Shown: positions 1-5,521, counted from the stretch's first letter. The stretch is 7,329 nucleotides of DNA from Methanobacteriota archaeon (GCA_030605245.1 JAUWIS010000040.1:1-7329); one strand, 5' to 3'. A program made the numbers and translations. Notes: generated by a model from the sequence alone, not told the origin.

Positions 1-159
1 ATTGTAAAACCCGAGCATCTTCGGAAATGCAAAGCATCTTCGAATGATGCGAGGAATTGCCAAAGGGAAATTCCGAAACATCTGAGGAAATATGAAACAC
101 TTTCGAATGATGCGGGGAATTCTCCGGAAAAAACTCCAGAACATTTGAGGAAGGTATAA
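1..159 (+). CDS. rpl21e: Ribosomal protein L21e, C-terminal end (5' partial) with a repeated tail
   Basis: The first frame is open from base 1 to a TAA at 157-159, one base before the rpoF ATG. Its first residues, IVKPEHLRK, match the way archaeal L21e proteins normally end (an I/V-x-PEHL motif close to the C-terminus). Gene order agrees, since L21e commonly precedes rpoF in archaea. L21e is a small protein of the large ribosomal subunit. Here the protein does not stop after PEHL: the tail holds about 2.3 copies of a 21-residue unit beginning P-[EK]-H-L-R-K (at base 10, at base 73 and, truncated, at base 136). Two cysteines lie in the first unit. The body of the protein is outside the window, so the identification rests on the end motif and synteny. 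The tail is unusual for the family and could be lineage-specific. Confidence 0.72.
   Translation: MVKPEHLRKCKASSNDARNCQREIPKHLRKYETLSNDAGNSPEKTPEHLRKV
10..153 (+). repeat. 63-nt in-frame tandem repeat in the L21e tail, about 2.3 copies
   Basis: Unit 1 spans 10-72, unit 2 spans 73-135, and a partial third unit spans 136-153. Units 1 and 2 match at 42 of 63 bases by manual count. A 13-base block, TTCGAATGATGCG, is identical at 39-51 and 102-114, followed after one mismatch by GGAATT in both. At protein level 10 of 21 residues match (P, H, L, R, K, S, N, D, A, N). The exact codon-multiple period suggests duplication within the coding frame. Confidence 0.85.
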
Positions 160-160
160 T

Positions 161-475
161 ATGAAATATGTATCCATTGCTGAGGTAAAAAAGATTCTGG
201 AAAAGGAACAGAAGAACAGGGAACTTACACATGAACAAAAACTTGCGTTAGAGCATGCTCAAAAGTTTGCTAAGATTGGTGTAACAAAGATAAAGGAGAT
301 GATAGATCAACTGAAAAAAATGGAAAAAATTTCTGAGCCGGCTGCATATAAGATAGCAGACCTGCTTCCAACACATCCTGATGATATAAAAGTGATTTTT
401 GCGAAAGAGAGGGCTACGCTAAATAAAGAAGAAGTAGATCAGATACTTAAGCTTGTTAAAAAACACATGGAGTAG
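161..475 (+). CDS. rpoF: DNA-directed RNA polymerase subunit Rpo4 (RpoF/Rpb4)
   Basis: This 104-aa protein matches archaeal Rpo4, which pairs with Rpo7 to form the stalk of RNA polymerase and helps in initiation, processivity and RNA binding. The helical signature is present: an N-terminal stretch with S5-I-A-E-V-K, then ELTHEQKLALEHAQKFAKI at about residues 21-39, and a C-terminal HRDC-like segment with KIADLLP (about 64-70) and the typical LN-K-EEVDQIL ending. The length is normal for the family. ATG 161 follows the L21e stop by one base, and purine-rich GAGGAAGG at 147-154, inside the L21e end, can serve as the ribosome binding site. Position between L21e and DUF655 is the usual archaeal arrangement and implies co-transcription. 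Nothing looks damaged. Confidence 0.95.
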   Translation: MKYVSIAEVKKILEKEQKNRELTHEQKLALEHAQKFAKIGVTKIKEMIDQLKKMEKISEPAAYKIADLLPTHPDDIKVIFAKERATLNKEEVDQILKLVKKHME

Positions 476-484
476 GGGGGAGTT

Positions 485-1048
485 ATGGAGGATTTTGCAT
501 ACATCTTAGATTATTTAGCATCAGGGCTTCCTGATCAGAGAAGATTCAGGAGGGAGCCTGTTGCATACGGCATAGGTGACTCTGAGTTTAAAATCCTTGA
601 GCTAACACCAAAATTAGATGTTACATTAAACATTGGTGAAAAAGTGTATATTGGAAAGGAGATGGAGAAAAGGGATAAGATAGCCCATGTGAAAAGAAGG
701 ATGGGGTATAATAGTTTAACAAATGCTGCCCAGAGTGAACTGCCATATATTTTGCTTGACATTGTTAAGGAAAAAGAGGAAAGATTCGTGAAGTTTTTCA
801 ATGATGCAACACCTATAACAACGCGTTTTCATGTATTAGAACTGCTACCAGGGCTTGGGAAAAAAAACCTTCTTTCCATTCTAAATGAAAGAAAAAAGGC
901 TCCTTTCAAAGACTTTGAGGATATAGGAAAAAGGACGATGCTGAAAAACCCGGATAAGATTATTGCAAAAAGGATTGAATTTGAACTCTCTGAAGCGCAT
1001 CAGAAATATTATTTGTTTGTTCAACGACCTAAAAGGGAAGAATATTAA
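485..1048 (+). CDS. DUF655 family protein (OB-like plus helix-hairpin-helix RNA/DNA-binding)
   Basis: This 187-aa protein fits DUF655, an archaeal family nearly always found between rpoF and ksgA. It opens with the family-type start F-A-Y-I-L-D-Y-L and has a small beta-rich, S1/OB-like part at about residues 25-70 (a run with EFKILELTP and GEKVYIGKE). A helical middle follows (R71-R-M-G-Y-N-S-L-T). A helix-hairpin-helix segment lies at about 115-150, with E119-L-L-P-G-L-G-K-K as the hairpin. Such folds bind nucleic acid without sequence specificity. The biochemical role is unknown; the neighbours (polymerase subunit, rRNA methylase, ribosomal protein) suggest work in transcription or ribosome maturation. 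G-rich GGGGGAG at 476-482 sits directly ahead of ATG 485 as the ribosome binding site. The gap to ksgA is one base. Confidence 0.88.
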   Translation: MEDFAYILDYLASGLPDQRRFRREPVAYGIGDSEFKILELTPKLDVTLNIGEKVYIGKEMEKRDKIAHVKRRMGYNSLTNAAQSELPYILLDIVKEKEERFVKFFNDATPITTRFHVLELLPGLGKKNLLSILNERKKAPFKDFEDIGKRTMLKNPDKIIAKRIEFELSEAHQKYYLFVQRPKREEY

Positions 1049-1049
1049 G

Positions 1050-1859
1050 ATGGAAAAGAATGATGTTATATCCACCCTAAGTTTTTTGGGTATTAAACCC
1101 TCAAAACATTTCTCCCAGCATTTTCTTGTAAATAAAAAAATATCTGAAAGGATAGTTAATTATGCGCAACTCTCAAAGAATGATGTTGTGCTTGAAATAG
1201 GACCAGGACTTGGTGTGTTAACAAAAAAAATGGTTGAAAAGGCAAAGAATGTTTTTGGAATAGAAAAAGATAAAAAACTATGTGAATATCTGAAAAAAAT
1301 ACCAAATCTGACATTGATAGAGGGTGATGCTTTAAAAACTGTTTTCCCGAAATTTGATAAAATTGTTTCCAATCTTCCTTATCAAATATCATCCCCTTTA
1401 ACATTCAAAATCCTTGAACACGATTTTAAACTCGGTGTTCTTATGTACCAGAAGGAGTTTGCTGAAAGAATGACTGCTTTATCTGGTAAGGATTACTCAC
1501 GCCTTTCTGTGAATATTTATTACAGGGCGGAATGCAAAATACTTGAAACTGTGCCAAAAAATGCTTTTTATCCTGTACCAAAAGTGGATTCCGCTGTTGT
1601 TTTATTGAAACCAAGAAAACCACCATTCATTGTTGAAAATGAGTCAAATTTTTTCAAAACGGTCAACGCATTGTTCTCGCAGAGAAGAAAAAAGATAAAA
1701 AACTCGCTACTCAACAAATGGAAAAAATTTGCGGATGAAAAAGATAAAATGGAACAAATTGTTGAAGAACTCAAAGATAAAAACAAAAGACCTGAGGAAT
1801 TATCACCTGAAGAATTAGGGGAATTATCAGATGTTATAGCAAAAAATATTATTAGATAG
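1050..1859 (+). CDS. ksgA: 16S rRNA (adenine-N6,N6)-dimethyltransferase KsgA/Dim1
   Basis: This 269-aa SAM-dependent methylase dimethylates two adjacent adenines in the 3'-terminal hairpin of small-subunit rRNA, a late assembly step. Visible motifs are the N-terminal QHFL (23-26), motif I LEIGPGLG (48-55) for SAM, acidic E72 at the end of strand 2, G92-D-A, the catalytic motif IV N108-L-P-Y, and the C-terminal L-F-S-Q-R-R-K-K block typical of KsgA. The frame is open upstream to an ATG at 963, but that would overlap DUF655 by 86 bases. ATG 1050, one base after the DUF655 stop and preceded by GGGAAG at 1035-1040, gives the family's usual N-terminus. The residue before QHFL is Ser22, where most members have Gly. 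hemK, often next in archaea, does not follow. Confidence 0.95.
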   Translation: MEKNDVISTLSFLGIKPSKHFSQHFLVNKKISERIVNYAQLSKNDVVLEIGPGLGVLTKKMVEKAKNVFGIEKDKKLCEYLKKIPNLTLIEGDALKTVFPKFDKIVSNLPYQISSPLTFKILEHDFKLGVLMYQKEFAERMTALSGKDYSRLSVNIYYRAECKILETVPKNAFYPVPKVDSAVVLLKPRKPPFIVENESNFFKTVNALFSQRRKKIKNSLLNKWKKFADEKDKMEQIVEELKDKNKRPEELSPEELGELSDVIAKNIIR

Positions 1860-1912
1860 AACGATAAAAACAAGAGGCAGGATGAAACAAGAGAAAGATT
1901 TACCATAGCAAA

Positions 1913-1920
1913 ACATATTA
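1913..1920 (+). promoter_or_regulatory. Possible TATA box for the small zinc-binding protein gene
   Basis: The AT-rich box ACATATTA is centred about 26 bases before ATG 1943, the spacing expected if transcription starts at or next to the start codon (leaderless mRNA). No Shine-Dalgarno-like sequence lies between box and ATG, which supports that reading. The site is predicted by eye only. Confidence 0.4.
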
Positions 1921-1942
1921 CCAAATAAAACAATCCAATATT

Positions 1943-2143
1943 ATGCCTGAAGAATTATGTGATGTAAAGAACTGCAATAAACCTGTTAAAAGATCATTAT
2001 CAAGGAAAAAAGTCTCAAAGGCGCTCCCTGAACTGAAATTCAAAAACGAATCAAAAAAAGCGCATCTCTGCAAAGAGCACTACAAAGAGTACAAGAAAAA
2101 GACAAAAAAGGAAAGAACATTGGAGAGACTGGGGTGGGAGTGA
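1943..2143 (+). CDS. Small conserved-type archaeal protein, putative zinc-binding
   Basis: This 66-aa, very lysine-rich protein has C6-x4-C11 near the N-terminus and C43-x2-H46 in the second half, with H41 close by. That spacing could hold one zinc ion, as in small zinc ribbons. After a basic middle (R17-S-L-S-R-K-K), the tail CKEHYKEYKKKTKKER ends in E-R-L-G-W-E. I recall similar small proteins in DPANN-type archaea, but no named family is certain. The high positive charge suggests RNA, DNA or ribosome binding; that is inference. It lies 83 bases after ksgA with a likely promoter of its own, so it may be transcribed separately. No clear ribosome binding site precedes the ATG. Coding is supported by the ordered Cys/His pattern and codon use like that of the neighbours. 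Confidence 0.75.
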   Translation: MPEELCDVKNCNKPVKRSLSRKKVSKALPELKFKNESKKAHLCKEHYKEYKKKTKKERTLERLGWE

Positions 2144-2158
2144 GACTTTTGATAGGGG

Positions 2159-2180
2159 TAGAGGAAAAATAATGCCTCTA
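2159..2180. other. Inverted repeat downstream of the zinc-binding protein gene
   Basis: TAGAGG at 2159-2164 and CCTCTA at 2175-2180 can form a perfect 6-bp stem with a 10-base AT-rich loop, extendable by one G-U pair. It lies 16 bases past the stop codon at 2143. No T-run follows on either strand, so it is not a convincing terminator. The same GCCTCT (2174-2179) could pair instead with AGAGGC at 2242-2247. It may be chance. Apart from this hairpin, the 118-base gap 2144-2261 shows nothing I can name. Confidence 0.3.
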
Positions 2181-2261
2181 TGTGAAGATAAAGTAACAGC
2201 ACAGAAACCATACTCATTTTATATCTGATTATAAAATTGAAAGAGGCAATCAACTTCGTTC

Positions 2262-2888
2262 TTATTTCTGTATATTGTATGTTTTTTTGAATTTTGATTC
2301 AAACTTCTTCCATTTCATATTGATTTGAATTTGTCTTAATCTCTGCGGGAACTTGGCTTTGAGTTTTCCTATATATCCTACTTTAATCTGATTATCTTTA
2401 GAAATGTAATACCATAATAGGTGTCCCTCTCCTATCCCCATGAATCTGAGGAATAGTTGGTGTAATCTTGGCTCTCCTGGCAATTTTACTGTTTTTGGCT
2501 GTTTTAAAGATTTCCCATATGCGGGGGGTTTGCTTACAAGAAAGTCAATTTCATCTTTTTCTAACCACTTAGTATTGCACATAATTTGGGCATGTGTTAT
2601 TATTGGGCCTTTCCAATAGGGTAATTCTTCTATTTTTTTTCCATCAACATCTATAATTGCTATTACCTTACCCTTTCCCCCAGTATTCTTGATGCCGAAT
2701 TCAAAATCATCTAATGACCTTATCTTATAGTTCAACACTTTCGTGTTTGGCTTTTCTTTTGATAATTTCCAAAGCGCTATAAAAAATGTTCCCCCTGAGA
2801 ATATAAGTATTAATATAGTAAGATTACCTACTACTAAATCAAAAACCATTTCAAAACTAGATAATATTACATCAGGTGATAAACACAT
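2262..2888 (-). CDS. Hypothetical single-span membrane protein
   Basis: This 208-aa protein belongs to no family I recognise. A hydrophobic segment at about residues 15-40 (VVGNLTILILIF then FFIALW) is the only membrane span. It is followed at once by a basic stretch (K-L-S-K-E-K-P), so by the positive-inside rule the large C-terminal domain of about 165 residues should face the cytoplasm. That domain looks beta-rich and mixed: a Gly/Lys turn near N-T-G-G-K-G-K, I-D-V-D-G-K-K, an aromatic patch L-L-W-Y-Y, and a strongly basic tail (KWKKFESKFKKTYNIQK). No protease, kinase or transport motif is evident. The start at 2888 is preferred because a TATA-like tract lies about 30 bases upstream; Met14 at 2849 would also keep the span. 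It is transcribed divergently from the DUF5678-protease pair, and the 37 codons around it offer no operon partner. Confidence 0.72.
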   Translation of the reverse strand: MCLSPDVILSSFEMVFDLVVGNLTILILIFSGGTFFIALWKLSKEKPNTKVLNYKIRSLDDFEFGIKNTGGKGKVIAIIDVDGKKIEELPYWKGPIITHAQIMCNTKWLEKDEIDFLVSKPPAYGKSLKQPKTVKLPGEPRLHQLFLRFMGIGEGHLLWYYISKDNQIKVGYIGKLKAKFPQRLRQIQINMKWKKFESKFKKTYNIQK

Positions 2889-2910
2889 AGTAGTATGTAT
2901 GGCTTTTTCA

Positions 2911-2926
2911 GTTAATAATTTTTTTA
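2911..2926 (-). promoter_or_regulatory. Possible TATA box for the membrane protein gene
   Basis: On the minus strand the tract reads as AAAAAAATTATTAAC, centred roughly 30 bases before the ATG at 2886-2888. No Shine-Dalgarno sequence lies between it and the ATG. This fits leaderless transcription and supports the upstream start. The tract is simply AT-rich, so the exact box is uncertain. Confidence 0.35.
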
Positions 2927-3026
2927 ATTAAGAAATAGTACCAGATACAAACTTATCACAAACATCCTAACGAAAAAACAACACTCACAGCACAATAACG
3001 CACCCGATTAAGAGATAAACAAAAAA

Positions 3027-3035
3027 TTATTATAA
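3027..3035 (+). promoter_or_regulatory. Possible TATA box for the DUF5678-protease pair
   Basis: TTATTATAA would place transcription start near 3056-3060, leaving a short leader that contains the ribosome binding site at 3072-3078. A second, stronger-looking TATA run at 3059-3070 is too close to ATG 3081 to make a leader with that site. It may be part of the leader or drive a start inside the gene. The rest of the 192-base stretch between the divergent genes (2889-3080) is A-rich with no other recognisable element. Confidence 0.35.
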
Positions 3036-3071
3036 CAAGAACAACATAACATTAACCATATATATATAAAT

Positions 3072-3078
3072 GAGGTGA
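3072..3078 (+). promoter_or_regulatory. Shine-Dalgarno sequence fixing the DUF5678-like start
   Basis: GAGGTGA, whose GAGG core ends five bases before ATG 3081, is a strong ribosome binding site. It stands out because most other genes with their own promoter in this window have no such site. It decides the start codon of a gene too short to be obvious by length. Confidence 0.75.
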
Positions 3079-3080
3079 AT

Positions 3081-3254
3081 ATGTTGGGAGAAGAAGTAAG
3101 AGGACAAGAAGGTGAATGGCTTATAATAAAGAATAATAAAGTGCTTGCAAAAAGCAACAGCGCTGAAAAAATGTTTAGATTGGCAGATGAAAAATATCAT
3201 GGTAAGGATGTCATTGTTACGAAAGTGCTATCTGCAAATGCATCCTTTTACTAA
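3081..3254 (+). CDS. Small DUF5678-like protein
   Basis: This 57-aa protein has the core expected of DUF5678: G-E-W-L-I-I-K-N-N-K-V-L-A at about residues 11-23 (a tryptophan-led beta hairpin, normally 'GKWVAI-x-x-GKVVA'), a short helix with S27-A-E-K-M-F-R-L-A-D, and a closing strand D43-V-I-V-T-K-V. It starts after a strong ribosome binding site and ends 9 bases before the retropepsin-like gene. From memory, DUF5678 proteins recur next to aspartyl-protease-like genes in archaea, sometimes in a toxin-antitoxin-like layout, so the pairing supports both calls. The function is not known; it might be a partner, inhibitor or substrate adaptor of the protease (inference). The last six residues (S-A-N-A-S-F-Y) extend past the usual core. 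Confidence 0.75.
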   Translation: MLGEEVRGQEGEWLIIKNNKVLAKSNSAEKMFRLADEKYHGKDVIVTKVLSANASFY

Positions 3255-3263
3255 AAACTAACA

Positions 3264-3720
3264 ATGAAACTCTTTAATTTTTCATTTCCCTACAAAAAGT
3301 ATATTGTAGAAGATGAAAATACGAAAGAAGAAAAAATCTGCTACCGCCCCATGCTTCCATGTAGTGTAAAGTGGGCAGGAAAAAAATCACCGTTAACCGA
3401 TGGTTTACTGGATTCTGGTGCTGATGGTGTCGTTTTACCTTTAGGTTTAGCAGAGTTTCTTAATCTTGATCTTAATCCTGCCAACAAAAAACCTATGCAT
3501 GTTGTAGGAAGGAAGATTGAGAGATATGTAACTAAGGTCAACCTAATATTGGGGAGGGGGAGGTCGTTTGGTCACTATCCCAGATGTAACAGTTTCCATT
3601 CCAACAGAAGAGGATAATAATACACCTGTCGTTCTTGGGAGAAATCCTATATTTGAATTGTATAATATTACTTTTGTAGAGGCTGAAAAAAGATTTATTA
3701 TGGAGCCATATAAGAAATAA
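3264..3720 (+). pseudogene. Retropepsin-like aspartyl protease, interrupted by a one-base frameshift
   Basis: From ATG 3264 the first frame gives the front half, with the catalytic loop L49-D50-S-G-A-D and following V-V-L-P, as in retropepsin-type proteases that work as homodimers. This frame runs to a stop at 3615-3617 but loses family sense near 3558. The rest of the fold continues one frame over: V-T-I-P-D-V-T-V-S-I-P, then the second family hallmark V-V-L-G-R-N-P-I-F-E-L-Y-N-I-T-F, then E-K-R-F-I-M-E-P, ending at TAA 3718-3720. Dropping one G from the tract GGGGAGGGGG (3551-3560) joins both halves into a normal 151-aa protein reading I-L-G-R-G-G-R-L-V-T-I-P. The cause may be a sequencing error, a true mutation or +1 slippage; conserved sequence on both sides argues against old decay. 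No ribosome binding site precedes the ATG, so translation is probably coupled to the DUF5678-like gene. Confidence 0.8.
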
Positions 3721-3751
3721 GTGAGCACAGCGCGCCTGACAAACAACAAAC

Positions 3752-3759
3752 TATTTTTA
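3752..3759 (+). promoter_or_regulatory. TATA-like box for the GPN-loop GTPase
   Basis: TATTTTTA is centred about 25 bases before ATG 3780 with no ribosome binding site in between, which indicates a leaderless transcript. It is followed by CCCTAAACCCATTT (3760-3773), nearly identical to the element ahead of argF. Confidence 0.5.
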
Positions 3760-3779
3760 CCCTAAACCCATTTAACAGT

Positions 3780-4547
3780 ATGGATAAAATCTTCCTCTAT
3801 TTTGTTGGCACAGCAGGCTCAGGCAAAACAACATTAACATATGCTTTTCAGCAGTGGATGAATTCACAAGGTTATGATGCTATAACAGTGAATCTTGACC
3901 CTGGTGTTGAAAAATTGAACTACGCACCTGATGTTGATGTGCGAGAAATGATTTCATTGTATAATGTTATGGATGAATACAATCTTGGCCCTAATGGAGC
4001 GCAGATAGTATGCGCAGACCTTCTTGCGTTGAAAATCAATGAAATCAAAGAGATCGTTGATGGTTTTGACACTGATTATGTTTTAATTGACACACCAGGT
4101 CAGATAGAACTTTTTGCTTTCAGAGAGGCGAGCAAACACATCATAGAGGCATTCGGCATAAACAATTCTGCCATGGCATTTCTTTTTGATCCTTTCCTTT
4201 CAAAAACTCCTTCTGGTTTCATTTCTCAAGCTATGCTTTCTGCAACAACACAGTTCAGGTTTCAGGTACCATTCATCAATGTGTTGAGTAAATCAGATTT
4301 GCTTGATGAGAAGGAAAAAGACAAAATAATGAACTGGGTCAGGCAGCCAGAGGAGCTGCTTAATGATGCAGTAAATGAGAATCCTTCCATGGAAAAACAG
4401 TTAAGCGTAGAACTTTTCAGGGTTTTAGAAGATCTTGGTGTTTACAAAGTGCTTACGCCGGTTTCATCAGAAACAATGACTGGGATAGAGGATATATACA
4501 ACCTTGTTCAGCAGGTTTTCATGGGTGGGGAGGATCTGGAGAAATAA
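3780..4547 (+). CDS. GPN-loop GTPase (archaeal GPN/PAB0955-type)
   Basis: This 255-aa cytoplasmic GTPase shows every family mark: Walker A G10-T-A-G-S-G-K-T17, the name-giving G70-P-N72 loop, switch/Walker B D104-T-P-G-Q108, and the base-recognition motif S170-K-S-D173 (an N-K-x-D variant). GPN GTPases are dimers in which the GPN loop of one subunit reaches the nucleotide of the other. Eukaryotic relatives help assemble and import RNA polymerase II; the archaeal role is unsettled but may also touch polymerase or ribosome assembly. The length is typical. It follows the protease gene by 59 bases but has its own TATA-like box, so it is likely a separate unit. The ATG at 3780 gives the expected short lead before Walker A. 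Nothing is missing. Confidence 0.93.
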   Translation: MDKIFLYFVGTAGSGKTTLTYAFQQWMNSQGYDAITVNLDPGVEKLNYAPDVDVREMISLYNVMDEYNLGPNGAQIVCADLLALKINEIKEIVDGFDTDYVLIDTPGQIELFAFREASKHIIEAFGINNSAMAFLFDPFLSKTPSGFISQAMLSATTQFRFQVPFINVLSKSDLLDEKEKDKIMNWVRQPEELLNDAVNENPSMEKQLSVELFRVLEDLGVYKVLTPVSSETMTGIEDIYNLVQQVFMGGEDLEK

Positions 4548-4555
4548 TTATTTAT
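4548..4555 (+). promoter_or_regulatory. TATA-like box for argF
   Basis: TTATTTAT begins right after the GTPase stop codon and is centred 27 bases before ATG 4579. The 31-base gap holds no ribosome binding site, again fitting leaderless transcription. CCCTAACCCATTT at 4558-4570 matches the element ahead of the GTPase except for one missing A. Confidence 0.5.
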
Positions 4556-4578
4556 CCCCCTAACCCATTTCACCATTC

Positions 4579-5490
4579 ATGAAACATCTGATCTCAATGC
4601 TTGATGCAAAAGATGAAATTTATGAAATATTAGACTTGGCTTCTGAGTTGAAGGACAAGCAGAAAAAAGGGATAATGCATGAATTGCTGAAAAATAAAAG
4701 TCTGGGGATGATCTTTGAGAAATCATCTACAAGGACGCGTGTTTCCTTTGAGGTTGGTATGACACAGCTTGGCGGGCATGCATTATACCTGAGCCCTAAG
4801 GACTTGCAGATGGGAAGGGGTGAAACAATATCTGACACTGCAAAGGTTCTCAGCAGATTTGTTGACTGTATAATGTACAGGGCTTTTGAACATAAAGTGA
4901 TGCTTGAACTTGCAAACAACGCAACAGTACCTGTGATTAATGGCTTAGATAATATTGAGCATCCCTGTCAGATTATGGCAGACCTGCTCACAATAAAGGA
5001 AAAGAAAAAAGATTTCAACAAATTGAAACTTGCTTATGTTGGTGATGGAAACAATGTCTGCAACTCACTTATTCTCGGTTCAGCAATTGTTGGAATGGAT
5101 ATGAGTGTTGGATGCCCAAAAGGCTATGAGCCAAACAAAGAAATTTTGGAAAAAGCAAAAAATATTGCAAAATCAGAAATAGAAATACTTGAGAATCCTG
5201 AAGATGCTGTAAAAGATGCTGATGTTGTTTACACTGATGTCTGGGTTTCAATGGGTGATGAAAAAGAAAAAGCAATGAGGGAGAAACTATTTTTACCATA
5301 TCAGGTTAATCAGTCTCTGATTGAAAACGCAAAAAAGGATTGTATTGTTATGCACTGCCTTCCAGCGCACAGGGGAAAAGAAATAACAGATGAAGTTGTT
5401 GACGGAAAAAACTCTGTTGTTTTTGACCAGGCTGAAAACAGACTGCATGCACAGAAGGCAATTATGGTGAAGCTGATGAGTCATGTATAA
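4579..5490 (+). CDS. argF: Ornithine carbamoyltransferase
   Basis: This 303-aa enzyme joins carbamoyl phosphate and ornithine to give citrulline in arginine synthesis, or runs in reverse in arginine fermentation. The N-terminal half has the carbamoyl-phosphate loop S50-T-R-T-R54, R101 in M-Y-R-A-F, and H128-P-C-Q131 followed by M-A-D-L-L-T. The C-terminal half has G-D-G-N-N-V, the ornithine-specific loop D220-V-W-V-S-M-G226, and the catalytic H259-C-L-P262 with A-H-R-G after it. The SMG loop and HCLP mark it as ornithine rather than aspartate carbamoyltransferase. The length is usual for short archaeal OTCs. No other arginine gene is present in the window, so biosynthetic versus catabolic use cannot be decided. 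It converges on pheT 37 bases later. Confidence 0.95.
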   Translation: MKHLISMLDAKDEIYEILDLASELKDKQKKGIMHELLKNKSLGMIFEKSSTRTRVSFEVGMTQLGGHALYLSPKDLQMGRGETISDTAKVLSRFVDCIMYRAFEHKVMLELANNATVPVINGLDNIEHPCQIMADLLTIKEKKKDFNKLKLAYVGDGNNVCNSLILGSAIVGMDMSVGCPKGYEPNKEILEKAKNIAKSEIEILENPEDAVKDADVVYTDVWVSMGDEKEKAMREKLFLPYQVNQSLIENAKKDCIVMHCLPAHRGKEITDEVVDGKNSVVFDQAENRLHAQKAIMVKLMSHV

Positions 5491-5521
5491 CAGGGGATAT
5501 GCGCAAAATCAAAGGAGATTT

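Noticed and set aside
1..135. The repeated 63-base units as a CRISPR array or mobile-element end
   Set aside because: The units abut without spacers, diverge like coding sequence, keep one open frame and end in a stop just before rpoF; an intragenic protein repeat explains them better.
963..1049. Extended 298-aa start for KsgA at ATG 963
   Set aside because: It would overlap DUF655 by 86 bases and add 29 residues unlike any KsgA N-terminus; ATG 1050 with the GGGAAG site fits the family.
1568..1933. A 121-aa minus-strand ORF opposite the ksgA end
   Set aside because: Its composition (Ser/Leu/Phe runs) is the reverse-strand image of the Lys/Glu-rich KsgA C-terminus; no start signals or family resemblance.
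2172..2228. An 18-codon ORF with a GAGG sequence (2161-2164) seven bases ahead of its ATG
   Set aside because: Too short, no recognisable sequence and it overlaps the inverted repeat at 2159-2180; a chance match is more likely than a gene.
3059..3070. The strong TATATATATAAA run as the main promoter of the DUF5678-like gene
   Set aside because: It would put the transcription start at or beyond ATG 3081 and remove the excellent ribosome binding site from the mRNA; the box at 3027-3035 fits better.
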